This document shows, piece after piece, positions 34,101-47,200 of a stretch of 64,000 nucleotides of DNA; the stretch's first letter is position 1, and each line of letters starts with the position of its first letter. The DNA comes from Mercurialis annua (Eukaryota > Streptophyta > Magnoliopsida > Malpighiales > Euphorbiaceae): assembly GCF_937616625.2 (NCBI RefSeq), contig NC_065576.1, positions 15,440,501 through 15,504,500 on the forward strand. The letters are read 5' to 3'. The notes under the pieces are model-generated. The model was not told the DNA's origin. It was given only the letters and a program-made list of their open reading frames with translations, and made no database searches. The translations under genes and the position numbers were made by a program.

Positions 34101-34530
34101 GGACTTCGAAATTCATGGCTCACGTTCCCTAACAGTGTTTGAAACTCATGCACAATTTCCCGTCTTCGTAAGGGCCTCAAAATGTCCAAAATGAAAGTAC
34201 AGGGACCCAACCGTGACGAACTTTGGGGTAGGAGCTTTTCGAGTCCAAATTATAAAGTAGAGGGGCCTTTGAATGGGTTTAGCCATTTTAATTTGATTAA
34301 ACTAAAAATTAATACATATTTATGCAAAATTTCTACATTTAAAAGTCCAAAGACCTAAAATTAAAAAATTGAAAGTGCATTAGCGGTGTAACACTTGCTT
34401 TAACAGAGGAATCTCGGGATAATGTAACTGAAAATGCAGGGATTTAATGATGATGTATTTTGATGGAGGAACCTTATATGCAAAACAAGTAAAATACAAG
34501 AACACATTGATGGATTAAGCCAATCGTGCA

Positions 34531-35094
34531 TGTAACATAGTATGCAGTAGGTTTTCTCCTTTCACATTGCAAAACCATTGATGGAGACGGCCAACAAAAA
34601 TGAAAAAAAAAATGCTAGTCTTCATCAGTCATAGTTATGATTACAAAGAGACTTGAGATACTTCTGCTTCATTTGTATTTTTTTATCATTCTAACGTTTC
34701 CCGCTATTTGAGAATTGCGATAAATATCATTGTATATAGATGAAGGCTCATAATACAAAATTTGCGCTATGCCTAAATATATACTTTATAATTACAAGAA
34801 ATGTGAGTACCTGCCAATGTTGACTGCTCTAATGATTAAAGTAACAGGAAAAGCTAGTTATATAGAGTTGCCAAGAAATTGTTTGGTTTTGACTATTCTC
34901 TTCAGGTTAGGCTTCTGAACTGAGTACTGACCTTAAAATATTTTGTTCACACGAGCACAAAGTGGGGGTCGATTGACCGTTCAAGAACCTTCACCAATTA
35001 ACCATCTTCAATACATGTCCTCTTCTTGTCTCGACTACTCTGAAGAGGACAGTGAAACCCACAGAATTTAACCGATAGCAGAACGAGCACAATC
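34531..35094. other. 3' flank of the GidA gene
   Basis: No gene seen. The part adjoining 35094 should be the 3' UTR of the minus-strand GidA gene. A T/A-rich zone near 34660-34800 could hold its polyadenylation signals. Confidence 0.35.
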
Positions 35095-35289
35095 TCAAGA
35101 GCTGATTGTCTCTGTCAAAGCTGCATTGCATTCAGGATTGGCGTCTGTCGCAACAGAATGCAATATTTTCTGCCTCTTCTGTTCCTGTGCTTTCCTCCTG
35201 GTGGCTTCAAGGATTATTAGAAGCGCAGTAATGTCGGCAGGGCTAACCCCACCCACTCTGCTTGCTTGACCAATAGTTTGTGGCCTGAC
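35095..35289 (-). CDS. gidA: GidA exon 12 (C-terminus and stop)
   Basis: 195 bp encoding [20 protein letters not shown] and on to TETISS, with TGA at 35097-35095. Confidence 0.93.
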   Translation of the reverse strand, partial: VRPQTIGQASRVGGVSPADITALLIILEATRRKAQEQKRQKILHSVATDANPECNAALTETISS

Positions 35290-38200
35290 CTGAATATAAG
35301 ATCATCAAATTAAAATTAACCATACCATATCATTCTCGTTCAAAAAAATTAATAATAATATTTAAACAGCATCATTTTGTACAATAGATCTTCTCAATTT
35401 GATCCTATAATGTATCCCCGCAGACCCATACAGATCCTATGATAGTCAAAATAATCATTAGAGATACAATTCATGCCTTAATAAACAATCGACTTAAAGA
35501 GCAACTATCCTAACAATGAAGAGGTACAACCAGATAAGGATTGGTCTACAATTCCATCAAGCAAGGGATATGAACAAGCTGTGCCGAGCTGAGATTTGGC
35601 TACATTGAGCTTGGCTTATTTCTTATGTAGTCAAACTCACTATATTTATTATCTTAACGGCGGTCAATGAACCTCAACGAATTTAAGTTATTAGTCAGTT
35701 TACCAATAAACAAAAAGCTCAGATGAAAATAATAAAGCAGCAAATGAAATATATTATGTTATGCTGACAAATAAGTTGAAGTACATATTTCCATACATAT
35801 TATTAAGCAAAATAATTAAATTACGTATCAAGTTATTCATATCAAAATTTACAAGCTAGAACTGGCTTCTAGCTTGAGTTGGCATTTAATAGAAGAGACT
35901 CGTCAAATGAGGTCAAGCAAGAATTGTTTTAGTTGAGCTTTGACTCATGAGCATTTTGGCAATTTACATTAGGGGTGTAATCAAGCAAAGTCCAGTCGAG
36001 TTGAGGTATCAAGCTCGAGCTCAAGTTTATATAAACAAGCTAGTGCAAAGTTTTGAGGAACCCAAATTCTAGCTTGAGCTTATCAAATGATGTAGGACAC
36101 GTTTTTTAAATCTATTCTACGCATGTTTAAGTTGTAAACAGCAGAACAGCGGAAACTAATGTTAGATATGAAGTTTTAGGTCTAAAATTAAAAGGAAATT
36201 AGGAGATAACAAAGATAGAACAAACAGTTTTCCCAATAATCACACCAAAGACAGCTATTTTTTTCGATTTTCTGCTTCACGAATTTAAACTATTTGTTGC
36301 ATGGGTTCTCTTGGTTGTTGTCCTTGTTTCTCTTCCTTCATTGTCATATGAGAGAGCATATTTGATTGTTGCACTATCTTTTATACATGCTGCCCGAGAA
36401 ATCTCCATTTAAATTTGGATCCTTGTGTAGACATATTTTACACTTCCTCAATGGCAAATATTTTTCTTCAACCTTGGTCCTTATTTCAGCTATGTACTAT
36501 TTGGATCTTCTCTATTTCTCTCCATATCACGCAGAACACCATAAAACCGTATCTTTGCCAACCCTGATCTTAGTAAATCTTACTCTTCATTCCTCACTTA
36601 TTTTATATCATCAAAACAAGGAACATCTACTTTATTTTTATTATTTTTCATATTCTATGTCAGTACCTTGTCCTCCATTATTTATGCATGCATTTTGAAG
36701 AGAGAAATCATCTCTTGCAACCACTCTTACGTGAACACCATGGTCATTGACTTGGATAGCTCGATTGTTCGAATTTGATAGTCTTTGATGTAATTCTTAC
36801 ACATTAGTTCCAAGTGTAGCCAATTGTTGCCTTTTTATCACGTGGTTACCCAATTTGATAGTCTTAGGCTTAAGAAAAGAATCCTCGTGTCAAGCAAAAT
36901 ATGTACTCAATTTGTTGATCGAAACAGGAACAGTGAAAGCTAAACCATGTAGTAGCACACTAATGTTTTCTGCATACTCAGTTTCATACAAAGGATTTGG
37001 GTATTCCTTGGGAGTCAAAGGAATGAGAAGTAAGAAAGGAACCCTCTTAGTTCAAAGGAAATATGTACTCGACTTGTTGACTTGAATAGAAAAATTGGGA
37101 GCTAAACCATGTAGCAAACAAATGTTCCCTAATTTGCAACTTTCAAGCAAGGAAAAATTGTTTGAAGATCATGAGAAGTATAGAAGTTTAGTTGGAAAGT
37201 TGAACTATCTTACACTTGTCCTGACATGGCACTTTGTTAGTGTTGCGAGTCCATTCATGCCCTCTCCAACAGCTAATCATTGGGCAGCTTTGGAACAAAT
37301 TTTAGGTTATTAAAAGGAGCACCTGGATGTGGCATTATATAGAAAATCATGGGCATTACTCATATTGAGTGCTTTTCAGCTGCAGACTGGACAGGGTGTA
37401 ATATAGAAGATCCACGTCAAGTTATTGTGTCTTTGTTGAAAGATATTCGATTTCATGAAAGAGTGAGAAGCAAAATGTTGTTTCACGTTCAGACGCAGAA
37501 TCAGAATATAGAGCAATGACTCAAATTATTTGTGAAGTAATATGGATATATCAACTCTTGATTGAACTAGGCCCTAAGACTCCAATGCCAGCAAAATTAT
37601 GTCTTAATAATCAAACCACTCTTCATATTGCATCTAATACAGTATTCCATGAAAGAACTAAACACGTTGAAGTTAATTGTCACTTTATTCAAAAAAAAAC
37701 TACAAGAGTCCCTACTTTTTTGGAGTATGTAAAGACCGGAGGGCATTAAGGAGATATTTCATGAAAGCTCTAAATGAAAATCGAGTTCCTTATATTTATA
37801 ACAAGCTAGGCATGATAAATATCTGTACTCAAGCTTGAGGGGCAGTGTCAAAGAATATTGTAGAATGTTATATAATGTGAGAAGTACTTAATGTTATAGA
37901 ATAGAGAAAGTAATTAAATAGAGATACTACTAGAGATTGAAAAGTTCAGAGATTAAGAAGTTCTCCTATAGGTTGTATATATATTCTTCTATATTGAATA
38001 AAACATACTCCCTCCGTCCCGTTTAAGAAGTCCCATATTCCATTTTGGGATGTCCCATTTAAAAAGTCTCATTACTATTTTTGAAATGTCTTTCCATTGA
38101 ATACCCTATTTTACCCTTCTTTTAGTCATTTTAGAAAAACTCTTTGAAAAATTTCACTATTATTAATAGGGGCAAAACATGAAAAGACAAAGATAATAAA

Positions 38201-41200
38201 TGTTTTGTTAATTTGTGTGTAAAAGCAAATGGGACTTCTTAAGTGAGACGGAGGGAGTATAATTTTTCTTTAATCTCTGTCTATAACACAATTGAATTAA
38301 ATGCAGTCCTCTATGATCCCAAATGAAGATATTGCAGTAGTCTCATGCATTAGATAAAAATGTTTGTCACTTAATAGCGTCAAGTTGAACAGGGAGTTAG
38401 TACAAACCTTGGATAGTTTCTCACGTGATTCAAGGGATAAAGTTGTCATTGCATTGTAATCCAAGTCCTTTGGAAGTGGTCTATTTTGTTGATGGGCCAT
38501 CTACAAGCAGAGAAGCAGTACTGTTCAAGTTATAAAATAAAACAATTGTGCATGTAGAGCTTCTAAGTGCATCCAAATATAAGTACAACAGAGATTTCTG
38601 ATTCATTGGTTCACAAGAGGAGAACTATTACATACCTGTTGAAGTTGGATCTTCTGACGTACAATGAAGCCTTCATACTTAACATCGATCTCAACACATG
38701 CTTTCTCCTCTCTATTTAAGAGCTCATTACCAAAACCATGCTTATCGAGAACTTTATACTGGATGTGTGGTTTCTTTAAAACACTCTCCAGTGTTGAAAA
38801 GTCCTTCACAGGCTGTCCAGACAAACGAGTAACATCAGCAGCCAAATCTCCTCCTGGACATTATAAAAGCAGCAGTTACAACCTAGCATCTAATAAATAA
38901 CTCCTCAAAGCTCAACAAAGACATCTTTTTTCTTTCATCTTTTTTATGGCTTTGGTTGCAGAAATTCTGTAACAGGAGGAGGTAAACCCAAAATCCCCCT
39001 TCCTAAGACACTACAATAAAACAACCTTGAACTGATAATTCTGAATTCCTGCAACTAAATGATTTTCTTTAACTTAATTAATTTCTCATTCGGCCTCTCC
39101 ATCAAAACTACGTCCCAAATTAATGCTTGAACATTGGATCCATTTTGGCACGATGTTTATGCACATGTTGCCACTGCCTTTTCCATCATTTTTCCCCGGC
39201 TTGGAAGAGCTAATCTATCATTTTGATCCTGATCAAGCCTTTGGAACTCTTCTTGAGTTATCTCTATGCAATCGGATTGGGAACGATCAACCCTTTTAAC
39301 AATAAATCTCTGATGACCACTCCTTCTCGTCGAAACCACCTGATGATCAACTACATTTTTAATTTATTCCTTTAGACAATGGCCAGAAGGTAGTCTAGCT
39401 TTAATTTCATCATTAGGCACATCCACATCACGTCCGCAAGACAAAGTTAAATCTTCTTTGTTCATGTCATTCAGAAACTCAAGTACATAAGCATTGGCAC
39501 TTATTTTCTTCAAAAATTTGAAAGGACCTATTTCTTTTGGATGAAGCTTCCTGAAAGCATCTTTAGAAACCTTTCAGGTTTGGTTCAAACAATAACCATA
39601 TCACCATCTTGAAATTATGCATATTAAATCAGCATTTGTTTTGTAACCTTCAATGCTAATAGCACTATAGCAGTTGTTTTCCTAATATTATCACGTAAAT
39701 TATAAAAACGCCTATAAAAGGAACCAAATGAATAGATTTCTAGGAAGAAATTTGGTTACAATCTAAAAAAGACTACAGCCTACGCTGCAATGGATGGAAG
39801 TTGGCACGACATTTACACACATTATACCACTTTCTTTCCCCGTCACGGTAACAAGAACGATAATATAAACAAGAACAAGTATGAAATAACCAAGAGTATA
39901 TTTCAAATCAAATATCGAATCGCCAATATTTTGCAGGCTAAATTTGCTTTCTATATGTGCGATAGACGCATATAAATTTCAATTGAGACAAGAACCTTGC
40001 ACTTAGTAATATAAGAGGAAAGCAGAGTTTTGATCTATAGATACTAATTTGTTAAGGACAAAGAAATGCATTTTCTCTATAAATTTATTACTATTTATTG
40101 TGAGAAAGTAATTAATTAACATAGATATAATAAAAAAAAAAAAAAGAAGCAGAAGTTGTGATTATTGAATTTAACAGACAAAAAAACAATTGTTAGTATG
40201 CGTGCACGGCCTTAGTGCGTAGCCATAGGTTGAGCACATGGGCAAATGCCAAACATACTGTTTCATGTGCTACAGTGATCGTGCCTGCAGCAGAACTCAC
40301 AACCTTTTCTTTTCTATCTTTCTTTGCCCTAGGTAATTTTGAAAATATTTAACAGATCACTAGACTGCTTAAATTGCACTCTACTCCTTTGGCCTATAAC
40401 ATCTGAATTCCACACTCAATAATTTTACTAAGCTTACTAAACGTCTGTTTCTCTCACTCAGCTCATCATGGAAATGGCTAAATTTAGCCTTTCATGATCG
40501 CAGCCTAGGTTAGAGATCTTTACTCTCAGACCATGTAAATTACTAGTCCATTTAATAAGCATGAAGTCCTTCATATAGTTACTTGATGGTTCCCAACTCA
40601 AATCAAAAACTCTTTAAAATGTGGATTTTAAATTAATACCATAGAGATATATCTACACTAAACAATAGATGATTTAATAATTCAATGCACCATGTAAACA
40701 GTTACAGTAAGGTCCATCTGATGCTACTTCTCTATCTGAAGATAATTGTTTCAAGTGCATTTTCAGTATAAAATTTGCACATTTTAGAGTTGCTATGGGT
40801 GATGTTATAGCTGACACAGCTCCTAAATCTCCAAAACCAATATTGGCTAGCAAGAGATTTACATATGGAAGAAATAGTCAAATTTCCCAAATGATCTTTT
40901 CTTGTGTTTTCTTACACAGCTCCTAAATCTCCAAAACCAATATTGGCTAGCAAGAGATTTACATATGGAAGAAATAGTCAATTTCCCAAATCATCTTTTC
41001 TTGTGTTTTCTTATTTAATTAGCATTGCTGATTTTAGAATATTTCTTATTTACATTCCTTAAGAATAGCTAATAAAAAAAGCAGGATTTATGGATAAGGG
41101 ACTAACCTACCCTCACTTGAAATATAAAAATGTTTTTACAAGAAACGTAACAGGCAGAAATGAAATTCAAGGTTAACTCCTAAAGTTCAGAGATTTTATG

Positions 41201-44200
41201 GTTCTCTATTCAGCCATTAACTACACTTCAACATAGGTCGAATTCGAAAGGAAGGAAAGCCCAGAAGCAAAATTCATCTTCCTTGATCCCATAGAAAATA
41301 AAAAACCCATATCTTATCCCAAAAACAAGGCTGCAACAAGAGTATTTTTCCATATTTGTAGGTTATTTTATTTCCTCTTTAGCTGCAAAAGATTATAAAA
41401 CACAAACCTGAAAACCTGACAGATTTTAAACGCTGTTTCTCCTCAGAAATTCGAGCTTGTTTATCTTGATATAATTTCCACCGTCTGTCATTTATCAAAC
41501 CTATTTCATGCCCCAATGGTGTGAGACGACTATCAGCATTATCAGATCGGAGAAGTAATCGGTGCTCAGAGCGGCTAACAGATGGAAGAAAAATAATTAG
41601 GTAAAATTTATATCTTAAAAATGAATACCATGAACAATTTAAATTGTTAGTCGAGCTGAAGAACAGAAAATCACATGCAAGTACATGATAATGCTTGCAA
41701 AAAAAAAGTCACTGTTCACAGTAGACCAGGTTGTGACTTTCTACTTCAGGCATTATTAAGGAAAACATTTGATCTGTCATGAGAAGTTTTCAACAGGTAA
41801 AGGATGAAAATAGGAGCCAAAATATTATATTTGCTACATGACTAAGAAGCAATGATTAAAGGACCTTCCGGTTCAACCAGTTGAACCAAGAGCCGTCCAG
41901 TTGTCCAGTCCAACTAAGTCCAACTAATTTAAAGAACCGGATATCCGATCCCACCGATCGGACCGGATCCAACCAGGAAATCAAACAGAACCGATGATTG
42001 ATCAATTGAACAGGTTGGGCCATAAACTATACAAGCTAGGTTTAATTTTTATTCTTTTTTACAATTTTACTAAACCAACGGTTGATCAGCCCATCAGGGA
42101 ACCGGTGGCCATACCGGTTCGGCCACCGGTTCGATTTTTAAAAAACTGCTAAGAAGTTCGTAGAAACTCGAAGCAAGACAGATATGAAAATAATATTGCT
42201 TCTTAATTTTTAAAGGGTTATATATATATATATAAAAAATCCCCACCTTTCATGTTTTTTGCGATTTAAGCATGTTATTCATAATATGGCACCCTAAATC
42301 TCAATCTTTCCAAACTTTTAATACTACGATACTGTTTAGGGGTTTTCCCGCAAAAACGATGTCATTTTGACTGTTTTGAATGACTAAAACGATATCGGAT
42401 AAGACATTTGGGCTATAAAATGCCTAAAAACGATAGGTTTCTTTTCTTTTTTTCCAATTAAAGGAAATGTTAAGATTTTTTATGTCAACTTATAAATAAT
42501 GTGCTTAAACCACAAAAACAAAACTAGGAGAATTGGCAAAACAAATCTCAACGTTTCTTATATGTAGCGATTTAATCCTGATGTTCAAAAAGTTACAAAA
42601 CTAATCCCAATTTTTTCCGTTTTTTTTTTTCATTTTCTAGCGATTTTTGGTAGGCAGTTTAGGACAAACACAAATATTAAGAAATTTAGTAAATTAATTC
42701 TATGAAAACATATCACACTTGCCTTTATTTAATGCACTGTTGACTGTCTCTTCCTTTTTCTCTCTCTTATAATGTAATATATCATAATTAATGAGGGTGC
42801 ATATGCCATTTGATCATTTAAGTAATAAATGACTGCCTATAACTTGGGACAAAAAAACTTGAAATAGTGCTTATCAATTTGAGAAGGAGGGAGTAATTAA
42901 TAGTCAAATCTTTTACATTTTTATGTTTTAATTGGTTAAAATTTAATGACAAAACCCATAAAAATTCTAATTTATTGCAAAACAAAGATCGGAGATAAAT
43001 TAAGATCTTTCAATAATAAAAATGAAATCATTTAGGGGCTTTAATAATTTTATTTATTAAAATATTATATTTTATTGTCCGTCTTTTTTTCTAAAAAATT
43101 TGTTTGTCTTTTTTCATGAAAGGTCTGTCCCATTTTTTTAGAAGGTTTGTCAGTGGTCGTTGAATCGGATGTCATGACTATAGTTTCTGATATCAGAAAT
43201 TAGTTTGCTAATGATAGAAATGTTTCGATCGAATACTCTATCTCGTAAGTAGATTTGAGAATTAGACAGCACGTGTGTTGGCGTGAAAGTCCATTCCATG
43301 TTGATCTAGTTTGATTTTGATTAGATTTGGAAAAAGTCGCAAAAGTTTGGAATTTATATACCATTAAGCCTAAAAAGAAAGATGGGAAGAATATTAATGT
43401 TTCTAAGAATATTCTACATACTTTTATACAAATGAAATCATCTCAAACACATAATGGTGCATATGCTCCAAACACTAGTCAAAAGCTCATTATTTATCAG
43501 CATTACATAATTACTGCACATCAAATTTTATTCCCCATGCACACACTTGCAATTTGCAACTATACCAACAATTTACTGCCAAAAAATACACAAAAAAAGT
43601 ATCAATAACTAAGCAATTACCTTGTTAACATACGGTATGGTTCTCGAAGATCCTTGGTGACCAGATCATCAAGTAACGTGCCTATATAACTGCTTTCCCT
43701 CTCGAGTACAATGAGGGGCTTACCATCTGAATGTCTTGCAGCATTAATACCAGAAAGAATTCCCTGCAAGAAGAGAAGGAAAAAGTAAAGGGAAAGATGA
43801 GAAAATTTTGAAGAAAAGACATTACTTTCATCAGAAAAAATCCACTACTGCCTTTAGATTGCTGAGACCAGCAAACAAGTTATCGTCTTACTGAGCAATG
43901 ACAGAAAATATAAGTTCATTAATATGAGAAAAAGTAGACACTGTCATAGAAGTCAACCTGTGCTGCAGCCTCTTCATAACCTGTTGTTCCATTTATTTGA
44001 CCAGAAAAGAAAAGCCCCTCAACCTTCTTTGTCATAAGAGACCTAGAGCATTGATGTGCAGGCAGGAAATCATATTCCACGGCATAAGCAGGCCTTAGCA
44101 TAGAACAATTTTCAAGTCCGGGCAAAGTTCTCAAGAGCGGTAACTGTAATCTCTCAGGTAAACCAGTCGAGAATCCCTACAAGGAAAATATGTGACTATT

Positions 44201-47200
44201 TAGGGACAAAATCTTATTGGTAAATATAGTACGATGAATAAACTAGGAAAGGTGTACTTTTTATCTGCTAATATCTCATGCAGCAAATATAATTTGTCAA
44301 AATTGGTAATAATGAAGATAAACTGCCAGTACCAAAAATTTCACAACCAATTAACAGATATAAAAGTGATGTTTGGAGATATTCTCCAATAAACAATATG
44401 AGAGAAGCATGAATGTAATACAACTACTTTGTTGAGGTCCATTTAATTATTAGAAAGCTAACTTCCTTCTAATAATGCAACCATAATTCTTCATATACCA
44501 GAATTTAAAAATTAGGTTGTTTGTTCACAGGGAGATGCATAAAGGTTTAGGATATTCATTTTTTTTTATAATGGAAGTCCAAATAATAAATTTTGGGTCT
44601 TGAACATTAGATATGTGAAAACCCAATTGAGCTTATAAGTATGTGATTCATATTTGCCAACACACATATATATAAACAATTTTAGTTTGCTCCTATCCAA
44701 TTTCAACAAATATATCTATGTAAAAGGTTAACGAGGCATAGTCTAGAAGACTTCCGAATGTAGTAGTACTAGTAGCAACTTGGAATTGAGCTAATCACAA
44801 AACCTCAGCATGAACAAACACAATAGAATATGGACACAATTTTCTTTTGCTTGCTCTTTTTTAACTGCTTCTTGATATGAAGAAAACCATTTGCTCTCAA
44901 CAAGGTTGATTCATATTCCTTCACACAAACAAATTTAATCTATTACCATAATTCTATAATTTCACCAAGATAACAAGAAGAAAAGGACAAGAATGACCTG
45001 CACATAGAGCTCCGGCACATTCCGACCTTCTGGTTCAAGAAAAATTTGATGTGATTCTTTATCTTGAAACCTCACAATCTGGAAAGGAGAAGATGATTAG
45101 AAGTAAATTTCACAGCACTGACACGTTATCTGCTTAATAAATGTAGCAAAGCGTTGTGTAAAATCATAAATAAAGTAGCAACATCGACATAATTCCTATC
45201 ACTATTGCATGATTAGATGGCATTGCCACGAGTGGAGCTGAAATGATTTAACCCTTTAGAAGAGAGAAGCTACGTTATTAATTCCCTCCTGCATTACCTA
45301 AAGGAAGGAGACCCCCAAATATGGAAAAAAGGGTTGGGTTCTGCATAACGGCTGCAATGTAATTTTTTTCTTTTATTCCTCATCTATATTGCTACTGTAG
45401 AGAGTCAGTGTTGGTCCATCAGCTTACATCCCCTTTTTTGGTGCATTATGATGTCTGTTATGATTATACCAAGTCCCATTCCATTTGTTTCAATATGAGT
45501 ATAGTTGATAAATTAAACACCTTTCAGTTAAGTTTGCAGAAAATCAGGTATCTCCCAGATTAACTTGTTTTAGCTATAACAGGAAAAGAGGATCCAATTT
45601 TGGTAGGATGGTTCAGTGGTGGAAAGGATACCGATATTCTTTAAACTTGTGCCATGTGTTCATTATGAATGCCGGATATCTCGTCCTCCATGTAGCAACA
45701 TTTTTTTCCTCTGTTTTCCTTTCTTATTTTTCTTTCTTTATGATTGATGAGAAAAAGCTAGGAACCAACAATGATTGTGTAGAGTTCCCACAACAAGGAT
45801 ACCGATATTCTTTAAACTTGTGCCATGTGTTCTTTATGTTTTCCTTTCTAATGTTGTGAACCTAGATTGTGTAGAGTTCCCACAATAATTAGAGTTAATA
45901 TTGCATGCAGAATATTGTTCAGAAATTGTAGAGATCATATCAAAGGAGGAGTGGGCAGTATTAGAGGGCTTAAATATCACATGACACTAGCTAAACAAAG
46001 TACAAGAAAAAATAACAAAGAAAAACAAAATAACAAAAGAATACTAGGTTAAATACGGAACAAGAGGAGACAAGGCTTAACTTCCTATTTTGAGAAGCAA
46101 CATGAATGACTAGGCTTAACTTCCTATTTTGAGGAGCAACATGAATGACTTTGTTAAGGAGACAAATAACTTCATATGAAAAAACAGGGAGGAACTTATG
46201 AAACCATCAAAAATCTGAAACCTGGCTCTCTTTGGACCAGTCAATGCCGAAGTTCACAAAGTAGATGTTATAGAGGTTCATATAATTGGTAATCCTTAGT
46301 AACTAAATAAAAGCAGACAATAAACATAAAAGCAATTAAGTACAATTTAATAAGTTTTATTTAAACAATTATTTGGAAATTTTGGGTGATTCATTATATG
46401 TCCCTGAACTTAGTGCATAATAACTAGAGACCCCTTGTTCCAGAAATGAATTAAAACATTAATTTGTCTGTTGCTGTTAAAACAAGACAATGAGTGAGTG
46501 CTATTATAATTATTTGCAGCTTCATTGAAGTTTAATATTTTAATAAACTAGTTTTTTATTAACTATTTGATCCATTATTATTTGTAATTTGAATTTAAAT
46601 TTAACTAGATTTTAATTTTCTCTCCGTCCCAAATTGACGGGCAATATTTAAAGTTTCTTTATGTGCTCATTTATTAATTGATTGATTAAGGCAAAAATAC
46701 TGAAAACTCCCCCACCTTTGAACTTTTTTTCAATTCCACCACCACCTAGGAGAATTCTCAATTGCACCCTATTTAGGGTTTTCAGTTTTCATCTGTACCC
46801 CAAAATAAAAAAAATTGATAATTTAATTAATTTAATGATAAAATTATTAAAACCAACTAAATAGAGGGATTGTATCATTATTTTTTCCACTTGAAAAAAA
46901 CAAATAAATTAGTATATGAAGGATTGATTTAAACTTTTTTCTAAATAATAACAGGTCATTTTAGTCAATTGGGGTACAGACGAAAACTGAAAACCCTAAA
47001 TAGGGTGTAATTGAAAATTCTCCTACGTGGTGGTGCAATTGAAAACAAAATCAAAGATGGGGGGTTTTTAAGTATTTTTGCCATTGATTAAATATCATAA
47101 AAAACATAAAGTCACAATTTAATAAAATAAGTTCAATTATGGTATTTTTTTTATAAAATTAACTCATTTTCTCTAGATAAACTAATTTTTTAATATTTTT

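Larger units (their letters stand above)
14863..34284. mobile_element. MULE-B: 19.4-kb Mutator-like element with perfect 9-bp TSD
   Basis: TIRs start GGCTAAACCCATT at both ends (14863 rightwards, 34284 leftwards) and remain similar for about 180 bp, sharing TTTGGACTCGA, AAGTTCGTCA and TTTCATTTTGGACATTTTGA. The duplication ATTTTAATT is perfect at 14854-14862 and 34285-34293. Its own genes read inwards: a GRF zinc-finger gene beside the left TIR (+) and a mudrA-like transposase beside the right TIR (-). Much of its length is later insertions: MULE-C and two solo LTRs. Confidence 0.9.
9630..34521. mobile_element. Outer MULE-like TIR element, disrupted by two nested MULEs
   Basis: The left arm starting at 9630 (GGGTTAACCCATC) and the right arm ending at 34521 (complement GGCTTAATCCATC) are diverged inverted repeats of about 230 bp. 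Both contain ATAAGGTCC/ATAAGGTTCC-type blocks, CATCATTAAATC and TGCACTTT. The flanks are AATCCTTGC (9621-9629) and AATCGTGCA (34522-34530). These agree as a 9-bp duplication only if one small indel is allowed. Removing MULE-A and MULE-B leaves about 1 kb of the element (9630-10314, 14702-14862, 34285-34521), so it was a short non-autonomous element. Confidence 0.6.

Noticed and set aside
35540..36100. Repeated AGCTTGAGCT/CAAGCTCGAGCTC motifs as a possible hAT or other element
   Set aside because: Copies are scattered and no paired termini or target duplication could be recognised.
36366..36698. 110-codon ORF in GidA intron 11
   Set aside because: Low-complexity, hydrophobic, no family match; it lies in intronic DNA upstream of a dead copia fragment.
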